Positions 47,517-57,754 of a stretch of DNA of 64,000 bases are shown here, in pieces. Every line of letters begins with the position of its first letter. Within the stretch, counting starts at the first letter, position 1. Source of the DNA: Synechococcus sp. BO 8801 (lineage in GTDB: Bacteria; Cyanobacteriota; Cyanobacteriia; PCC-6307; Cyanobiaceae); contig NZ_NQKY01000014.1 of NCBI RefSeq assembly GCF_002252675.1, positions 1-64,000 on the forward strand, written 5' to 3'. Position numbers and translations under genes: made by a program. The notes under the pieces are model-generated. The model saw nothing but the letters and a program-made list of their open reading frames with translations. It was not told where the DNA came from and did no database searches.

Positions 47517-50500
47517 ATGCCAGCCCTCTTCACAGGCCTGTACAGCCAGAGCTTCGATGCCCTGGCCGCCTCCGGATCCGGGAACGCCTGGGCGAACGAC
47601 GTGACGCTGCCGGGGTGGCACCTGTTCCGGCAGCCGGTGGCCGCCCCCGTCGCCCTGGCCACCTACAACGCCGACAGCGGCACCGGCAATGCCGGCGCCG
47701 TCCTGAGCTACGGGGCGACGGGCAGCGGCGACCGCGCCCTGGGGGGCCTCGGTTCGGGCGGTGCCTTCTTCGGCTCGCCCGCCAGCGGGTCGGTGGCCGG
47801 CTGGTTCGCCCTGGCCCTCAGCAACACCACCGGGGCGGCGATCGCCAGCCTCGATCTCTCCTTCAGCGGCGAGCAGTGGCGCAACGGCGGCAACACCGCG
47901 GCCCACACGATGGAGCTGCAGTGGGGCTTCGGTGCCGGCTTCGAGCAGGTGAGCCTCTGGTCCACGCCGGGGGGCAGTTTCAACTGGACCTCGCCGGTGA
48001 CCGGCAGCACGGCCGGTGCCGTCGATGGCAACGTCGCCGGCCGGGTGGCTGGCGTGGGCGGCAGCCTCGACCTTTCGGCCACTCCCTGGGCGGCCAACGC
48101 CACCCTCTGGCTGCGCTGGGCGGAGATCAATGATCCCGGCAACGACCACGGCCTGGCCATCGACGATCTGCGTCTGTCGGCGGCGACGCCGCCGGCGCTG
48201 CCCGAGGTCTCGATCGCTGCCATCGACGCGGTGGCGAGCGAATCCGGCGATGGGGCCAGCCTGCGCATCAGCCGCAGCGGCTCCACCCTGGCGGCCCTGA
48301 CGGTGCCGATCAGCCTGGCTGCGGGCGCCGGGCTGGCCGAGGCCAGCGACCTCACCAGCCCCCTGCCGGCTTCGGTGCTGATCCCGGCGGGGGCGGCCAG
48401 CGTTGATCTGGCGATCGCGGTGCTCGATGACGCCCTCGATGAAGGCCCCGAGACCCTGCGCATCGAGCTGGCCGCACCGGCCGGCCACACGGTTGCCGCC
48501 GGGGCGGGCAGCGCCACCGTCACCATCGCCGACAACGACCGCATCAGCCGGATCTCGGCGGTGCAGGGCGACGGCAGCAGCAGCCCCCTCCTGGCCCAGA
48601 GCGTCACCCTCAGCGCCGTGGTGGTGGGCGATTTCCAGGCCACCGGCGAGCTCAGTGGCTTCTTCCTGCAGGAGGAGACCGCCGACTGGGACACCAGCGC
48701 CCTGACCTCCGAGGGGCTCTACGTGGCCTACCCCCTGACGGGCACCAACGTGGATGTGGTGATCGGTGACCGGGTGCGACTCACCGGCACGGTGGCCGAG
48801 CGCTTCGGCCAGACGGCGATCACCGCCGTCAGCGCCCTGACGGTGGAAGGGCAGGGCCGCCTGGGCGACACCCGCAGGGTCGACATTCCCGATCTGCTGG
48901 CCCAGCGCAGCAGCGCTCTGGATCTGGAGCCCTACGAGGGCATGTGGGTGCGCTTCCCGGAAACCCTCAGCGTCAACGGTCTGTTCGGCCAGTTCCGCTT
49001 CGGCGAGGTGGAGCTGAGCGCCGGAGGACTGCCGCTCCAGCCCACCAACGTGATGGAGCCGGGGCCGGCGGCCTTCGCCGCCGAGCAGGCCACGGCCCGC
49101 CGCGAGCTGGTGCTCGACGACGGCAGCAACAGCGCCTACCGGCCCGCGGCGGCGGCCACCCCGGCGGCGCCCGTGCGCGACCAGCTGCTGCGCCGCGGCG
49201 ACACCATCACCGACGTGGAGGGGGTGCTCGGATTCGACTTCGGCAAGTACCGGCTGCAGCCCACGGCGCCCCTCAGCTTCGAGGCCGGCAACCCCCGTCC
49301 GCCGGCACCGGCGCCGGCCGGGGCGGGGCAGCTGCGCCTGGCCAGCTTCAACGTGCTCAACACCTTCACCACCCTCAACGCCGGCGGCGCCCTCACGGAC
49401 ACCGGTCTGGCCCCCCGCGGGGCCAACACGGCCGAGGAGCTGGAGCGCCAGCTCAGCAAGCTCACCGCCGCCCTCGTCGGCCTTCGGGCCGATGTGATCG
49501 GCCTGATGGAGCTGGAGAACGACGCCGACGACGCCACCCTGGCCGTGATCGTGGCACGTCTGAACGCCGCCCAGCCCGGTGGCTCGGGGCGCCTGTACAG
49601 CTTCGTGCCCACCGGCCTGATCGGCAGCGACGCCATCAAGGTGGGCCTGATCTACGACAGCCGGGCGGTGGAGCCCACCGGTCTGGCCCGGGTGCTGGAC
49701 AGCGCCGGCTTCACCGATCCCCTCGCCACCGGCAGCCCGCTCAACCGGCCGGCCCTGGCCCAGGGCTTCCGGGAACTGGCCAGCGGCGAGGTGCTGAATG
49801 TGGCCGTCAACCACCTCAAGTCGAAGGGCAGCGGCGGTGCCACCGGCCCTGATCTGGACCAGCGGGATGGCCAGTCGGCCTTCAATGCCACCCGCACCGC
49901 CGCCGCCAGCGAACTGGTGCGCTGGATCGGCACCGACCCCACTGGCACCGGTGACAGCGACTGGGTGGTGCTGGGTGACATCAATGCCTACGCCAAGGAG
50001 GACCCGATCCGGGTGCTGGAAGCGGCGGGCTTCCGCAACGCCCTGCCCACCTTCACCGCCGAGCCCCCCTCCAGCTACGCCTTCTTCAACCCGGTCGACA
50101 TGAGCGGGGCCCTCGATCACATGCTGATCTCCCCTTCGCTGGTGAGCCAGGCGGTGGCCGCGACTGACTGGAGCATCAACGCCGCCGAGGGTGCCTTCCG
50201 CGATTACAACCTCGACACCAACAGCAACGGCAATGCGGCCTCCCGCGATTTCTTCGCGCCTGATCCGTACCGCACCTCCGACCACGACCCCCTGCTGCTG
50301 GACCTGGATCTGGGCCGGGCGCTGCCGGCCGGACTCGCCTTCTCCCACGGCGTCGCCTCCGGCGATCCCTATGCCGATTCGGTGATCCTCTGGACCCGGA
50401 TCACGCCGCCCGCCGGTTTCGCCGGACTGCTGGACGTGCAGTGGGAGGTGTCCCGCAGCGCCGGTTTCGAGGCCGGCTCGATCGTTGACAGCGGTGTGTT

Positions 50501-53500
50501 CACCACCAGCGTCGCCCGCGACTGGACCGTGAAGGTGGAGGCCGACGGCCTCAGTGCCGACACCGTGTACCACTACCGCTTCCGCGCCGGTGCGGCGCAG
50601 TCGATGGTGGGGCAGACCAAGACCCTGCCGGTGGGCAGCGGCCCGGTGCGGCTGGCCGTGTTCTCCTGCGCCAACTTCACCGCCGCCGAGGAATTCCTCG
50701 CCTATGGCCGGGCCGCCGCCGTCCACGCGGTGAACCCCTACGACGCCCTGGTGCATGTGGGCGATTACATCTACGAGTACGGCCCCGGGGGCTTCGGTGA
50801 GGCGGAAGATGCCGCCGGCGACCGTGGCTTCCTGCCCAACCGCGAGATCGTCAGCCTCGACGACTACCGGCTCCGCTATGCCCACTACCACACCGATGTC
50901 AATCTTCAGGCGCTGCGGGCCGCGGCGCCGCTGATCGCCATCTGGGACGACCACGAGACCGCCAACGACAGCTGGGCCGGTGGCGCCCAGAACCACCAGA
51001 GCGCCACCGAGGGCGACTGGATCGCCCGGCGGGATGCCGCCCTGAAGGCCTACCACGAGTGGCTGCCGATCCGGGAACCCGGCCTGCGCCAGAGCGAGGA
51101 CGGCGCCACCGCCCTCACGCCGCTCACCCAGGGCTACCGCTCCTTCGATTTTGGCGACGTGCTGGCGCTGCACATCCTCGAAACCCGTCTCACCGCCCGC
51201 GATGAGCAGCTGGAGTACCCCGATGCCGCCGCCGTGCAGGCCCGCATCGGCGCGATCCTCGCCGACCCGGCCCTGGTGGCGGCCTATGCAAGCCAGCTGG
51301 GGCTCACCCCGCCGGCCTCCCCCGCGGCGGTGCCGGCCTTTGCCGCCGCCCTGGTTCCCCGGGTCACCCAAGAATTGGTGCTGGCCACCGTGCAGCAGGC
51401 CTGGGGTGATCCGGGCCGTGATCTGCTCGGCGACGGCCAGATGGCCTGGCTGCAGCAACGGATGGCCGGCTCTTCCGCCGCCTGGCAGGTGCTGGGCCAG
51501 CAGGTGCTGATGCAGTCGATGGCCGTGCCGGCGGAGCTGCTGCTGGATGCCGGCAACCCCGCCCTGCTCGACAAGTACGCCGCCCCGCTGCAGAAACTCG
51601 CCACCGGGACCCCCTTCAACCAGCTGAGCCCGGCGGAGCAAGCCCTGTTCGCCGAGGCCGGCAAGATCCCCTACAACCTCGACGCCTGGGATGGCTACGG
51701 GGTGGAGCGGGAAACGATCCTGCAGAGCGCCCTGGCCCTGGGCAAGCGGCTGATCAGCCTGGCCGGCGACACCCACAACGCCTGGGCCGGCGTGCTCGAC
51801 ACGATGACGGCGGGCACCCGCCCCGCCGGCAGCCTGGCCGGCCTGGAGTTCGCCACCCCCGGGGTCACCTCGCCGGGGCTGGAGAAGTATCTCCCCGGCG
51901 CCGATGCCTACATCCGGGCGAACTACCCCGCCGTCGATGGTCTCGATGGTCTGTTCATGGGTTACATCAACGGGCTGGCCTACGCCGACGTGAACCGGCG
52001 CGGCTTCCTCGATCTCACCATCACCACTGACAAGGTCGACGGTGCCTTCCACCTGCTCTCCGGCACCGACCCGATCACCAACCAGCCGGCCTGGGCCATC
52101 GAGACGGTGACCGGTGCGGCCGACCTCAGCCTGACGCTGGCGCCCGAGCGGGGCGGCCCGATCCTCTGGCAGACCGGCTGGAAGGAACTCGATCTGGTCT
52201 TCGGCGCCGCGGTGGACAGCAGCGGCAACGTCCTGCTGCTGGACCCGGCCGCCTACGGGGCCGTGCCCGAGCAGGGCATCCAGCTCGCCAACGTGACGGT
52301 GATCGGCTCAGAGGCGCCGGACAGCGTCTATGTGGGTGTGGGCTCCCGCATCGAGGGCCGGGGCGGCAGCGACCAGTTCTTCAACACTGAAAGCCTGGGC
52401 GGCAACGTCCTGGTGGGCGGCGGCGGCGGTGATCAGTTCTTCCTGGGCCAGGCCAGGGATGTGGCCATCGGCGGCCGCCTGATCGATCCTGCCGCCACCC
52501 CTGGGCTGGCGCCCGCCACGGCCCTGGCGGACCGCGAGGCGGATCAGTTCCTGATCGACAGCTCCGCCGCCGTGGCGATGGCCGCGCCCCTGCGGATCAA
52601 CGACTTCGAAGTGGGCCGGGACACGGCCTTCATCGATGGCCAGCAGCTCCAGGGCAGCTGGGGCCAGATCAGGCAGGCCCTGGCTGCGGCCGGCATCCAG
52701 GCCAATGCGGCGCCGGACCTGGCCACGCCATCGACCCCTCCGGGCCTCACCGTGATTCCCGGTGTCCAGGTGCTTCAGAACCTGGGCCCCCTCGGCATCG
52801 ATGCCGATGGCGACAGCCTGCAGCTGGTGGTCCTCGAGGGCCCCGACTGGATCCGTGCCGACCGCACGACCCTCAGCCTCACGGCCCCCGCCGGCTTCGG
52901 CCCCGCCGACCTGGCCAGCCTCAACCTGCGTCTGGGCTTCTTCGATGGAACGGCGATCACGGCCTTCACGCCGGCGCTGACGATCGCTGCCGTCCCCCCT
53001 TCCGATCCCGGCAACCCGGTTGTGGTGGTCATCACGCCCGGAGGCGATGCCGAAGCGATTGCCGTCAACATCACCGGCGGGAACTTCCAGGCCGACCGCC
53101 CCTTCCAGGTGGTTCCGACGCCGGCCCCTGCCGTTGGCCTCGGCGACAGTGCCGTTGATTTCGGCATCGATCTGGACCCGGGGCTGGAGCGGGCGACGGT
53201 CAGCTTCGAGCTCGCTGCCCTGACCGTCGGGGCCCCGTTCGCCGACACCCCGTCCAGCCGCTGGGTTGCCGTCTCCAGCGACGCGGATTCCGGCGTGACC
53301 ACACCGCTGACCTACAACCCACGCCAGGGCGGCGGTGCCCGTTTCTATGACCTCGACGCCGATGGCGCCGCGGAGTTCCTGCACCTCTCCCTGGCCGATG
53401 GCGGCCCCGGTGATCAGGGGCCGGCGGCCGATGGCGAGATCCTGCAGTCGGTGACGGCCGGGACGGTGGATCTGGCGCCCGTCTTCCGGCGCGTCGATCC

Positions 53501-54443
53501 ACTCACCCTCACGGTGGCGGACCCGTCCAAAGGCAACGCGGCGGCCAGTCTCGTGCTGCGGGCCACCCTGTCCGGCCGGCCGGCCAGCTCCAACCAGATC
53601 GGCTACGTGGTGCTCGAGGCCAGCGAGCTGGCCAGCGCCGACACCCTTCTGGCGGATCTGGCCGCCATCCGCTCCCGCGCCCAGACCCTGTTCTCCACCC
53701 TGGAGAGCAGCGACGTCACCCTGGCGGCGGGCACCAGCTTCGATCGCGAGATCCTGCTGGTCAACGGCCAGTCGGTGCGCTTCTTCGAGGTGGTCGATGC
53801 CAGTCTCGCGGACCTCACGAGTGCCGCCGACACGCGTCTGCGTTTCTTCAGCCCCGCCGCCCCGGCCAGTTCGAACCGTTCGGTGGGTTTCGCCTCCCCC
53901 AGCGGCGTGACCATGGCCCTCGATCTGCTCGACACCGACCAGGGGCTCGATGCGCTGATCGGTCAGGAGCAGGGCCTGGCCCCGGTCCTGGATTTCACCG
54001 CCTTCTCCGCCGCCCAGGCGGTCGAGGGCACCGTGGTGCTCAGCCGGGAAGCCGACTTCGATGCCATCACCGGCTTCTACCGCGCCCTCGATGCCCAGGG
54101 CACCGTGCGCGATGCCGCCGGCAACCTGGTGCGTCCCGGAGAGGCGAACTACCGCCAAGCCGCCCTGCGCGCCGACAACCTCGTCACCGAACTCCAGGGG
54201 CTGCGGGTGGGCGATAACCAGTCCAGCGCCGCGTCGGTCACCATCTCGGAATCCACCTTCCTGGCACCCTTTGCCCAGGTGAGGGGCCGCACCTTCTTTG
54301 CCTATGCCGGAGCCAATGCCGACGGCATCAGCCACTTCCGGACATTGGGAACCAACCTGTTCGGCCTGGAGGACACATTCGGTGGTGGTGACCGCGATTT
54401 CGACGACCACGTGATTGGCTTCAACTTCAACCAGCTGGTCTGA
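47517..54443 (+). CDS. Giant secreted nuclease-PhoD phosphodiesterase fusion
   Basis: I start this 2308-residue protein at the ATG at 47517 (MPALFTGLYSQSFD). In order it has a lectin-like N-terminus (about 1-225), a Calx-beta-like domain (230-340), an OB-like region (345-590) and an ExeM/NucH endonuclease/exonuclease/phosphatase domain (605-930; SFNVLN, LMELEN at 663-668, GDIN at 820-823, LDHM, SDHDP at 921-925). A PhoD-like alkaline phosphatase/phosphodiesterase domain follows (935-1470; HVGDYIYEY, WDDHE at 1143-1147, AGDTHNAW). Long linkers end in a DUF4114-like domain (GLEDTFGGGDRDFDDHVIGF). No signal peptide. It probably cuts extracellular DNA and phosphodiesters. Confidence 0.85.
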   Translation: MPALFTGLYSQSFDALAASGSGNAWANDVTLPGWHLFRQPVAAPVALATYNADSGTGNAGAVLSYGATGSGDRALGGLGSGGAFFGSPASGSVAGWFALALSNTTGAAIASLDLSFSGEQWRNGGNTAAHTMELQWGFGAGFEQVSLWSTPGGSFNWTSPVTGSTAGAVDGNVAGRVAGVGGSLDLSATPWAANATLWLRWAEINDPGNDHGLAIDDLRLSAATPPALPEVSIAAIDAVASESGDGASLRISRSGSTLAALTVPISLAAGAGLAEASDLTSPLPASVLIPAGAASVDLAIAVLDDALDEGPETLRIELAAPAGHTVAAGAGSATVTIADNDRISRISAVQGDGSSSPLLAQSVTLSAVVVGDFQATGELSGFFLQEETADWDTSALTSEGLYVAYPLTGTNVDVVIGDRVRLTGTVAERFGQTAITAVSALTVEGQGRLGDTRRVDIPDLLAQRSSALDLEPYEGMWVRFPETLSVNGLFGQFRFGEVELSAGGLPLQPTNVMEPGPAAFAAEQATARRELVLDDGSNSAYRPAAAATPAAPVRDQLLRRGDTITDVEGVLGFDFGKYRLQPTAPLSFEAGNPRPPAPAPAGAGQLRLASFNVLNTFTTLNAGGALTDTGLAPRGANTAEELERQLSKLTAALVGLRADVIGLMELENDADDATLAVIVARLNAAQPGGSGRLYSFVPTGLIGSDAIKVGLIYDSRAVEPTGLARVLDSAGFTDPLATGSPLNRPALAQGFRELASGEVLNVAVNHLKSKGSGGATGPDLDQRDGQSAFNATRTAAASELVRWIGTDPTGTGDSDWVVLGDINAYAKEDPIRVLEAAGFRNALPTFTAEPPSSYAFFNPVDMSGALDHMLISPSLVSQAVAATDWSINAAEGAFRDYNLDTNSNGNAASRDFFAPDPYRTSDHDPLLLDLDLGRALPAGLAFSHGVASGDPYADSVILWTRITPPAGFAGLLDVQWEVSRSAGFEAGSIVDSGVFTTSVARDWTVKVEADGLSADTVYHYRFRAGAAQSMVGQTKTLPVGSGPVRLAVFSCANFTAAEEFLAYGRAAAVHAVNPYDALVHVGDYIYEYGPGGFGEAEDAAGDRGFLPNREIVSLDDYRLRYAHYHTDVNLQALRAAAPLIAIWDDHETANDSWAGGAQNHQSATEGDWIARRDAALKAYHEWLPIREPGLRQSEDGATALTPLTQGYRSFDFGDVLALHILETRLTARDEQLEYPDAAAVQARIGAILADPALVAAYASQLGLTPPASPAAVPAFAAALVPRVTQELVLATVQQAWGDPGRDLLGDGQMAWLQQRMAGSSAAWQVLGQQVLMQSMAVPAELLLDAGNPALLDKYAAPLQKLATGTPFNQLSPAEQALFAEAGKIPYNLDAWDGYGVERETILQSALALGKRLISLAGDTHNAWAGVLDTMTAGTRPAGSLAGLEFATPGVTSPGLEKYLPGADAYIRANYPAVDGLDGLFMGYINGLAYADVNRRGFLDLTITTDKVDGAFHLLSGTDPITNQPAWAIETVTGAADLSLTLAPERGGPILWQTGWKELDLVFGAAVDSSGNVLLLDPAAYGAVPEQGIQLANVTVIGSEAPDSVYVGVGSRIEGRGGSDQFFNTESLGGNVLVGGGGGDQFFLGQARDVAIGGRLIDPAATPGLAPATALADREADQFLIDSSAAVAMAAPLRINDFEVGRDTAFIDGQQLQGSWGQIRQALAAAGIQANAAPDLATPSTPPGLTVIPGVQVLQNLGPLGIDADGDSLQLVVLEGPDWIRADRTTLSLTAPAGFGPADLASLNLRLGFFDGTAITAFTPALTIAAVPPSDPGNPVVVVITPGGDAEAIAVNITGGNFQADRPFQVVPTPAPAVGLGDSAVDFGIDLDPGLERATVSFELAALTVGAPFADTPSSRWVAVSSDADSGVTTPLTYNPRQGGGARFYDLDADGAAEFLHLSLADGGPGDQGPAADGEILQSVTAGTVDLAPVFRRVDPLTLTVADPSKGNAAASLVLRATLSGRPASSNQIGYVVLEASELASADTLLADLAAIRSRAQTLFSTLESSDVTLAAGTSFDREILLVNGQSVRFFEVVDASLADLTSAADTRLRFFSPAAPASSNRSVGFASPSGVTMALDLLDTDQGLDALIGQEQGLAPVLDFTAFSAAQAVEGTVVLSREADFDAITGFYRALDAQGTVRDAAGNLVRPGEANYRQAALRADNLVTELQGLRVGDNQSSAASVTISESTFLAPFAQVRGRTFFAYAGANADGISHFRTLGTNLFGLEDTFGGGDRDFDDHVIGFNFNQLV

Positions 54444-54510
54444 GTCCGTCGCTGCAGGGTGTGGATGGCCGCATTTTTGCCTGCTACGCTCTTGCGGTTG
54501 CCGGCTGGAA

Positions 54511-55764
54511 ATGCAAATAAAGTCCCAGGATCTTCCGGGCTTGTTCAAAAAGAGTTGCCTGCCATTACTGCTTGTCATTGCCATCGTCGTCTCGTTTGCC
54601 GGGATCCTGAGTCAGAGCGGCCAGGTGTCCGAATGGCCCATGGACCAGTCCTTTGTGACGAGGGCAGATCTGCGCCTTGAGCGACTGCCGACGGGCTGGG
54701 TCTTTCAATATCCCCGCTTCAAGTGGTCCGGCGGGGTGTCCGCCAGCCTGCTGATCGGCCTCTACAAGTTGGTTGTCTCTCCAGCTCCGGAGACACTCAA
54801 CTGGCACGCCAAGTGCATCACCACTCTGTTGTTTCTGGGATCATCATTTTCCCTTTGTCGGCTGTTCATTCGTCACTGGATCTTCCAGGCTCTGGCCTTC
54901 TCCGTCATCGCCAGTTCCGGCCTTCAGTTCGCTGAGCCTTCCAGTGACATCATCGCGGCGGCATTCTTCGCCTTTTTCATGCTGTCCGTGCGGTTGGGGT
55001 GGCCACGGCTGATTTCCTCTGGCCTACTGGTCCTGTTTGGGCTCTCCAAGATCCAGTTGCTCCTCTGCTCCCTGGGGGTGGGTGCTGTCTGGTATTGGTG
55101 GGATTTCCGTGAGAACCGGATGCGATGGCAGGTCCCGCTGGGGATGGCCTTCTGGCTGGTGTTGCTGATGGCTCCCGGTTTCAGGCTCTATGGGATGGAC
55201 ATGGTCAGGACGGTCAAGGGACTGCGAACCTTTGCCTCATCCTATGTGTTCATGTTCAGTCCCCATCAGTTTTCTTCTGGCTCCGAATCGCTGGCTGCCA
55301 ACTCCGCGAATTGGCAGGATGTGATGCGTACGGTGTTCCCGGGGGCTCGCACCGTGAGCGAGGTGATGCTTCGCTATCCCAAGAAGTATCTTGATTTTGT
55401 ATTGGTGGCTGGCGGCTTCGGCGTGGTTTCCGTGTTGCAGACGATGGGATTGATGCTGATCCCCTTTTTCCGGGCGTTGCGCCTTGGGGTCTTCCCTGCA
55501 GCCACCCGGCTGAGCCTGAGGTTTCTCGGTGCGGCGGCTTTCCTTGCCCTGACGCCGCCGCTGCTGTTGCGATTCATCAGTCCTCGCTATCTCGCCGTGG
55601 TCTTCATTCCGCTGGTGGTACTGTCCGCCGCGGCTGCCGGAGCCCCCCAGGCGCCACGGTCCCTGAAGATCACGTTTCTGATCTGTTCGTTGCTGACCCT
55701 TGTGCTGAACCTGGCCGTGTTCAGCGAGCGCCTCATCGAGTCACCACTGATGCCCTTTGGTTGA
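54511..55764 (+). CDS. Polytopic membrane protein, function unknown
   Basis: The 417-residue protein has roughly ten hydrophobic segments from residue 12 onward (LPLLLVIAIVVSFAGIL, ITTLLFLGSSFSLCRLF, CSLGVGAVWYWW and later ones). It has the look of a GT-C-type glycosyltransferase or a membrane transferase, but no motif secures this. I start it at the ATG at 54511 (MQIKSQDLPGLFK) rather than an in-frame ATG at 54415 that overlaps the nuclease end. Base composition is visibly less GC-rich than the flanking genes, suggesting a different origin. Confidence 0.65.
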   Translation: MQIKSQDLPGLFKKSCLPLLLVIAIVVSFAGILSQSGQVSEWPMDQSFVTRADLRLERLPTGWVFQYPRFKWSGGVSASLLIGLYKLVVSPAPETLNWHAKCITTLLFLGSSFSLCRLFIRHWIFQALAFSVIASSGLQFAEPSSDIIAAAFFAFFMLSVRLGWPRLISSGLLVLFGLSKIQLLLCSLGVGAVWYWWDFRENRMRWQVPLGMAFWLVLLMAPGFRLYGMDMVRTVKGLRTFASSYVFMFSPHQFSSGSESLAANSANWQDVMRTVFPGARTVSEVMLRYPKKYLDFVLVAGGFGVVSVLQTMGLMLIPFFRALRLGVFPAATRLSLRFLGAAAFLALTPPLLLRFISPRYLAVVFIPLVVLSAAAAGAPQAPRSLKITFLICSLLTLVLNLAVFSERLIESPLMPFG

Positions 55765-55835
55765 GGGCACGGCACCGGGCGGCAGCCGGATCGATCGGGG
55801 GCAGCCACGGCGATCGCTGTCAGGCGCTGAACCAT

Positions 55836-55861
55836 GAAAAAGCCCTGCCGAGGCAGGGCTT
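55836..55861 (-). terminator. Intrinsic terminator of psaIL
   Basis: AAGCCCTGCC (55840-55849) and GGCAGGGCTT (55852-55861) are perfect arms around two central bases, so the real loop is probably CCTCGG. On the minus strand the stem is followed by TTTTT, 62 bases after the psaL stop. The plus strand may also use it for the membrane-protein gene. Confidence 0.88.
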
Positions 55862-55922
55862 GAAGGAAAGGATTGGAGGACCATCCCAGGGTTGACCCGG
55901 GGATGGCTGACCATCGCGGAAC

Positions 55923-56414
55923 TCAGCCGACGCTCCAGACGCCACCGGCGATGTTGGCCAGGGGCGATTGGATGGCGGTGCTGCAGAGGAACCAGGCGAA
56001 GGCGGCGCCACCGCAGCCACCCAGCCAGAAACCGCTGGCGAATTCCGCCCAGCCGGCTTTGGTGAACAGGTCGGCCGGGGGGTTGTCGATGGTGGCGTCG
56101 GGGGGCTGGACGTTGGGACCGCTGCCGGCGGTGCCGTAGATCGACAGGCAGATGGTGAGGATCGACACCAGGCCGATGGCGGCGAGCAGGCCGGCGGTGC
56201 TGGCGAACTCAGTGGCGCGCAGGGGGCCGGTGTAGGCGAAGGGGCCGTAGAGCAGGTAGCCGTGGGCCATGCCCACCTCGAGACCGCGACGGTTGGGCGA
56301 GAGGGACGGGCGGTAGGCCGGCAGGGCGTTCAGGAAGGCCTTGGTGAAGTAGCTGCTGTTGACGGGGGTGGCCAGATTGCCGACGGTCGGGTCGGCCACG
56401 GGGGTCACGGTCAT
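55923..56414 (-). CDS. psaL: Photosystem I subunit XI, PsaL
   Basis: The 163-residue membrane protein is needed for photosystem I trimer formation. It shows [35 protein letters not shown], here described in its two halves ([20 protein letters not shown] being diagnostic), then hydrophobic helices ([20 protein letters not shown] and [20 protein letters not shown]). It follows psaI by 76 bases. Confidence 0.97.
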   Translation of the reverse strand: MTVTPVADPTVGNLATPVNSSYFTKAFLNALPAYRPSLSPNRRGLEVGMAHGYLLYGPFAYTGPLRATEFASTAGLLAAIGLVSILTICLSIYGTAGSGPNVQPPDATIDNPPADLFTKAGWAEFASGFWLGGCGGAAFAWFLCSTAIQSPLANIAGGVWSVG

Positions 56415-56490
56415 GGGAAGCGGATCGGGGGGTCGGCGGATCGGGGGTCGTCGGATCAGGAGGCGAATGACGCTGGGGCCGGAGCCGGCG

Positions 56491-56607
56491 TCAGTCGGTC
56501 GCCTCGATCACGTTGAACAGCAGGGCCATGGCCACCGCCGCGCCGAGGATTCCCACCAGGGGAACCATCACGGACGGCATCCAGGCAACGGCAAATTCAC
56601 CAGTCAT
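56491..56607 (-). CDS. psaI: Photosystem I subunit VIII, PsaI
   Basis: A 38-residue reading frame on the minus strand gives [20 protein letters not shown] continuing [18 protein letters not shown]. It is a single-helix membrane protein with the length and [13 protein letters not shown] pattern of PsaI, which sits next to PsaL in the trimer core. Gene order psaI-psaL is common in cyanobacteria. Confidence 0.93.
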   Translation of the reverse strand: MTGEFAVAWMPSVMVPLVGILGAAVAMALLFNVIEATD

Positions 56608-56715
56608 GGCTTGGGCCAATAGGAACCGCCGGTACTGTAAGGACCCCTTCCTGCCTGGCTTCTCAGGCGAGCGGGGGTGACATAAAAGTTCAGCCGCCGC
56701 CCCCAGCCGCCCTGC

Positions 56716-57720
56716 TCACCCGCCCCCGCGCAGGGTCGCCCGCACCCGGTAGATCGGCCGGCCCTGGCTTTCGTGATAGGTGCGCATCTGCAGTTCCGCC
56801 AGCAGCCCGAAGCTGAACAGCTGCACGCCGCTGAGGATCGCGAACACCGCCATCAGCAGCAGAGGTCGGTTGCCGATGTCGGCCCCCAGCAGCAGCTTTT
56901 CTCCCACCAGCCAGGCGGCGATGGCCAGCCCCGACAGCAGGGCCAGGAGGCCGGCGAAGCCGAACACGTGCATCGGCCGGGTCAGGAACCGCTTCATGAA
57001 CCAGACCGTCAGCAGGTCCATCAGCACCCGGAAGGTGCGGTCGATGCCGTATTTGCTGCGGCCATAGCGGCGGGCCTGGTGGGACACCCTCACCTCACCG
57101 ATCCGAGCCCCTTCGATGAAGGCCAGGGCCGGCAGAAAGCGGTGCAGTTCCCCGTAGAGGTTCATGTCGCTGACCACCTCGCGCCGGTAGGCCTTCAGGG
57201 AGCAGCCGTAGTCGTGCAGGCGCACCCCGGTGACCCTGGCGATCAGGCGGTTGGCCAGCAGGGAGGGCAGCAGCCGGTCCAGGGCCCCATCCTGGCGCTG
57301 GTGCCGCCAGCCGCTCACCAGGTCCAGCTCGTCCTGCTCCAGCCGGGCCAGGAGCATCGGGATGTCGGCGGGATCGTTCTGGAGGTCGCCGTCGAGGGTG
57401 ACGATCACCCCGCCGCCGCTGGCATCGAAGCCGGCGGCCATGGCGGCCGTCTGTCCGTAGTTGCGCCGCAGCAGCACCGCCACCAGCTCGGGCACCCGGC
57501 CGGCCAGATCCCGCAGGACCACGGGGGTGCCGTCCTTCGAGCCGTCATCCACCAGGACCAGCTCGAAGGTGCGCCCCAGCGGCCGCAGGGCCGCCAGCAG
57601 TTTCTCCACCAGGTGGGGAAGGCTCTCCTCCTCGTTGTAGAGGGGGACGACAACGGAAAGTTCGGGGGAAAGCTCGGGAACGGAGAGTTCCGGACTGTGG
57701 GCCAGGGCTGCCCCCGCCAT
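56716..57720 (-). CDS. Family 2 glycosyltransferase (GtrB/DPM1-like)
   Basis: The 334-residue protein has a GT2 domain (about 20-250: LSVVVPLYNEEESLPHLVEK, ELVLVDDGSKDGT, VTLDGDLQNDPADIP with the DxD-type metal site, and YGCSLKAYRREV). Two C-terminal membrane helices follow (GFAGLLALLSGLAIAAWLVG and LLLMAVFAILSGVQLFSFG). This is the GtrB/dolichyl-phosphate-sugar synthase layout: transfer of a sugar from a nucleotide donor to a polyprenyl phosphate at the membrane. The donor is unknown. Confidence 0.85.
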   Translation of the reverse strand: MAGAALAHSPELSVPELSPELSVVVPLYNEEESLPHLVEKLLAALRPLGRTFELVLVDDGSKDGTPVVLRDLAGRVPELVAVLLRRNYGQTAAMAAGFDASGGGVIVTLDGDLQNDPADIPMLLARLEQDELDLVSGWRHQRQDGALDRLLPSLLANRLIARVTGVRLHDYGCSLKAYRREVVSDMNLYGELHRFLPALAFIEGARIGEVRVSHQARRYGRSKYGIDRTFRVLMDLLTVWFMKRFLTRPMHVFGFAGLLALLSGLAIAAWLVGEKLLLGADIGNRPLLLMAVFAILSGVQLFSFGLLAELQMRTYHESQGRPIYRVRATLRGGG

Positions 57721-57754
57721 GACCGTTCCCCAGGACTCGTGGCCTGAACTTACC

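Noticed and set aside
47064-52052. 1662-codon minus-strand open frame opposite the nuclease-PhoD gene
   Set aside because: Same GC shadow effect; no recognisable fold, and it covers two real genes.
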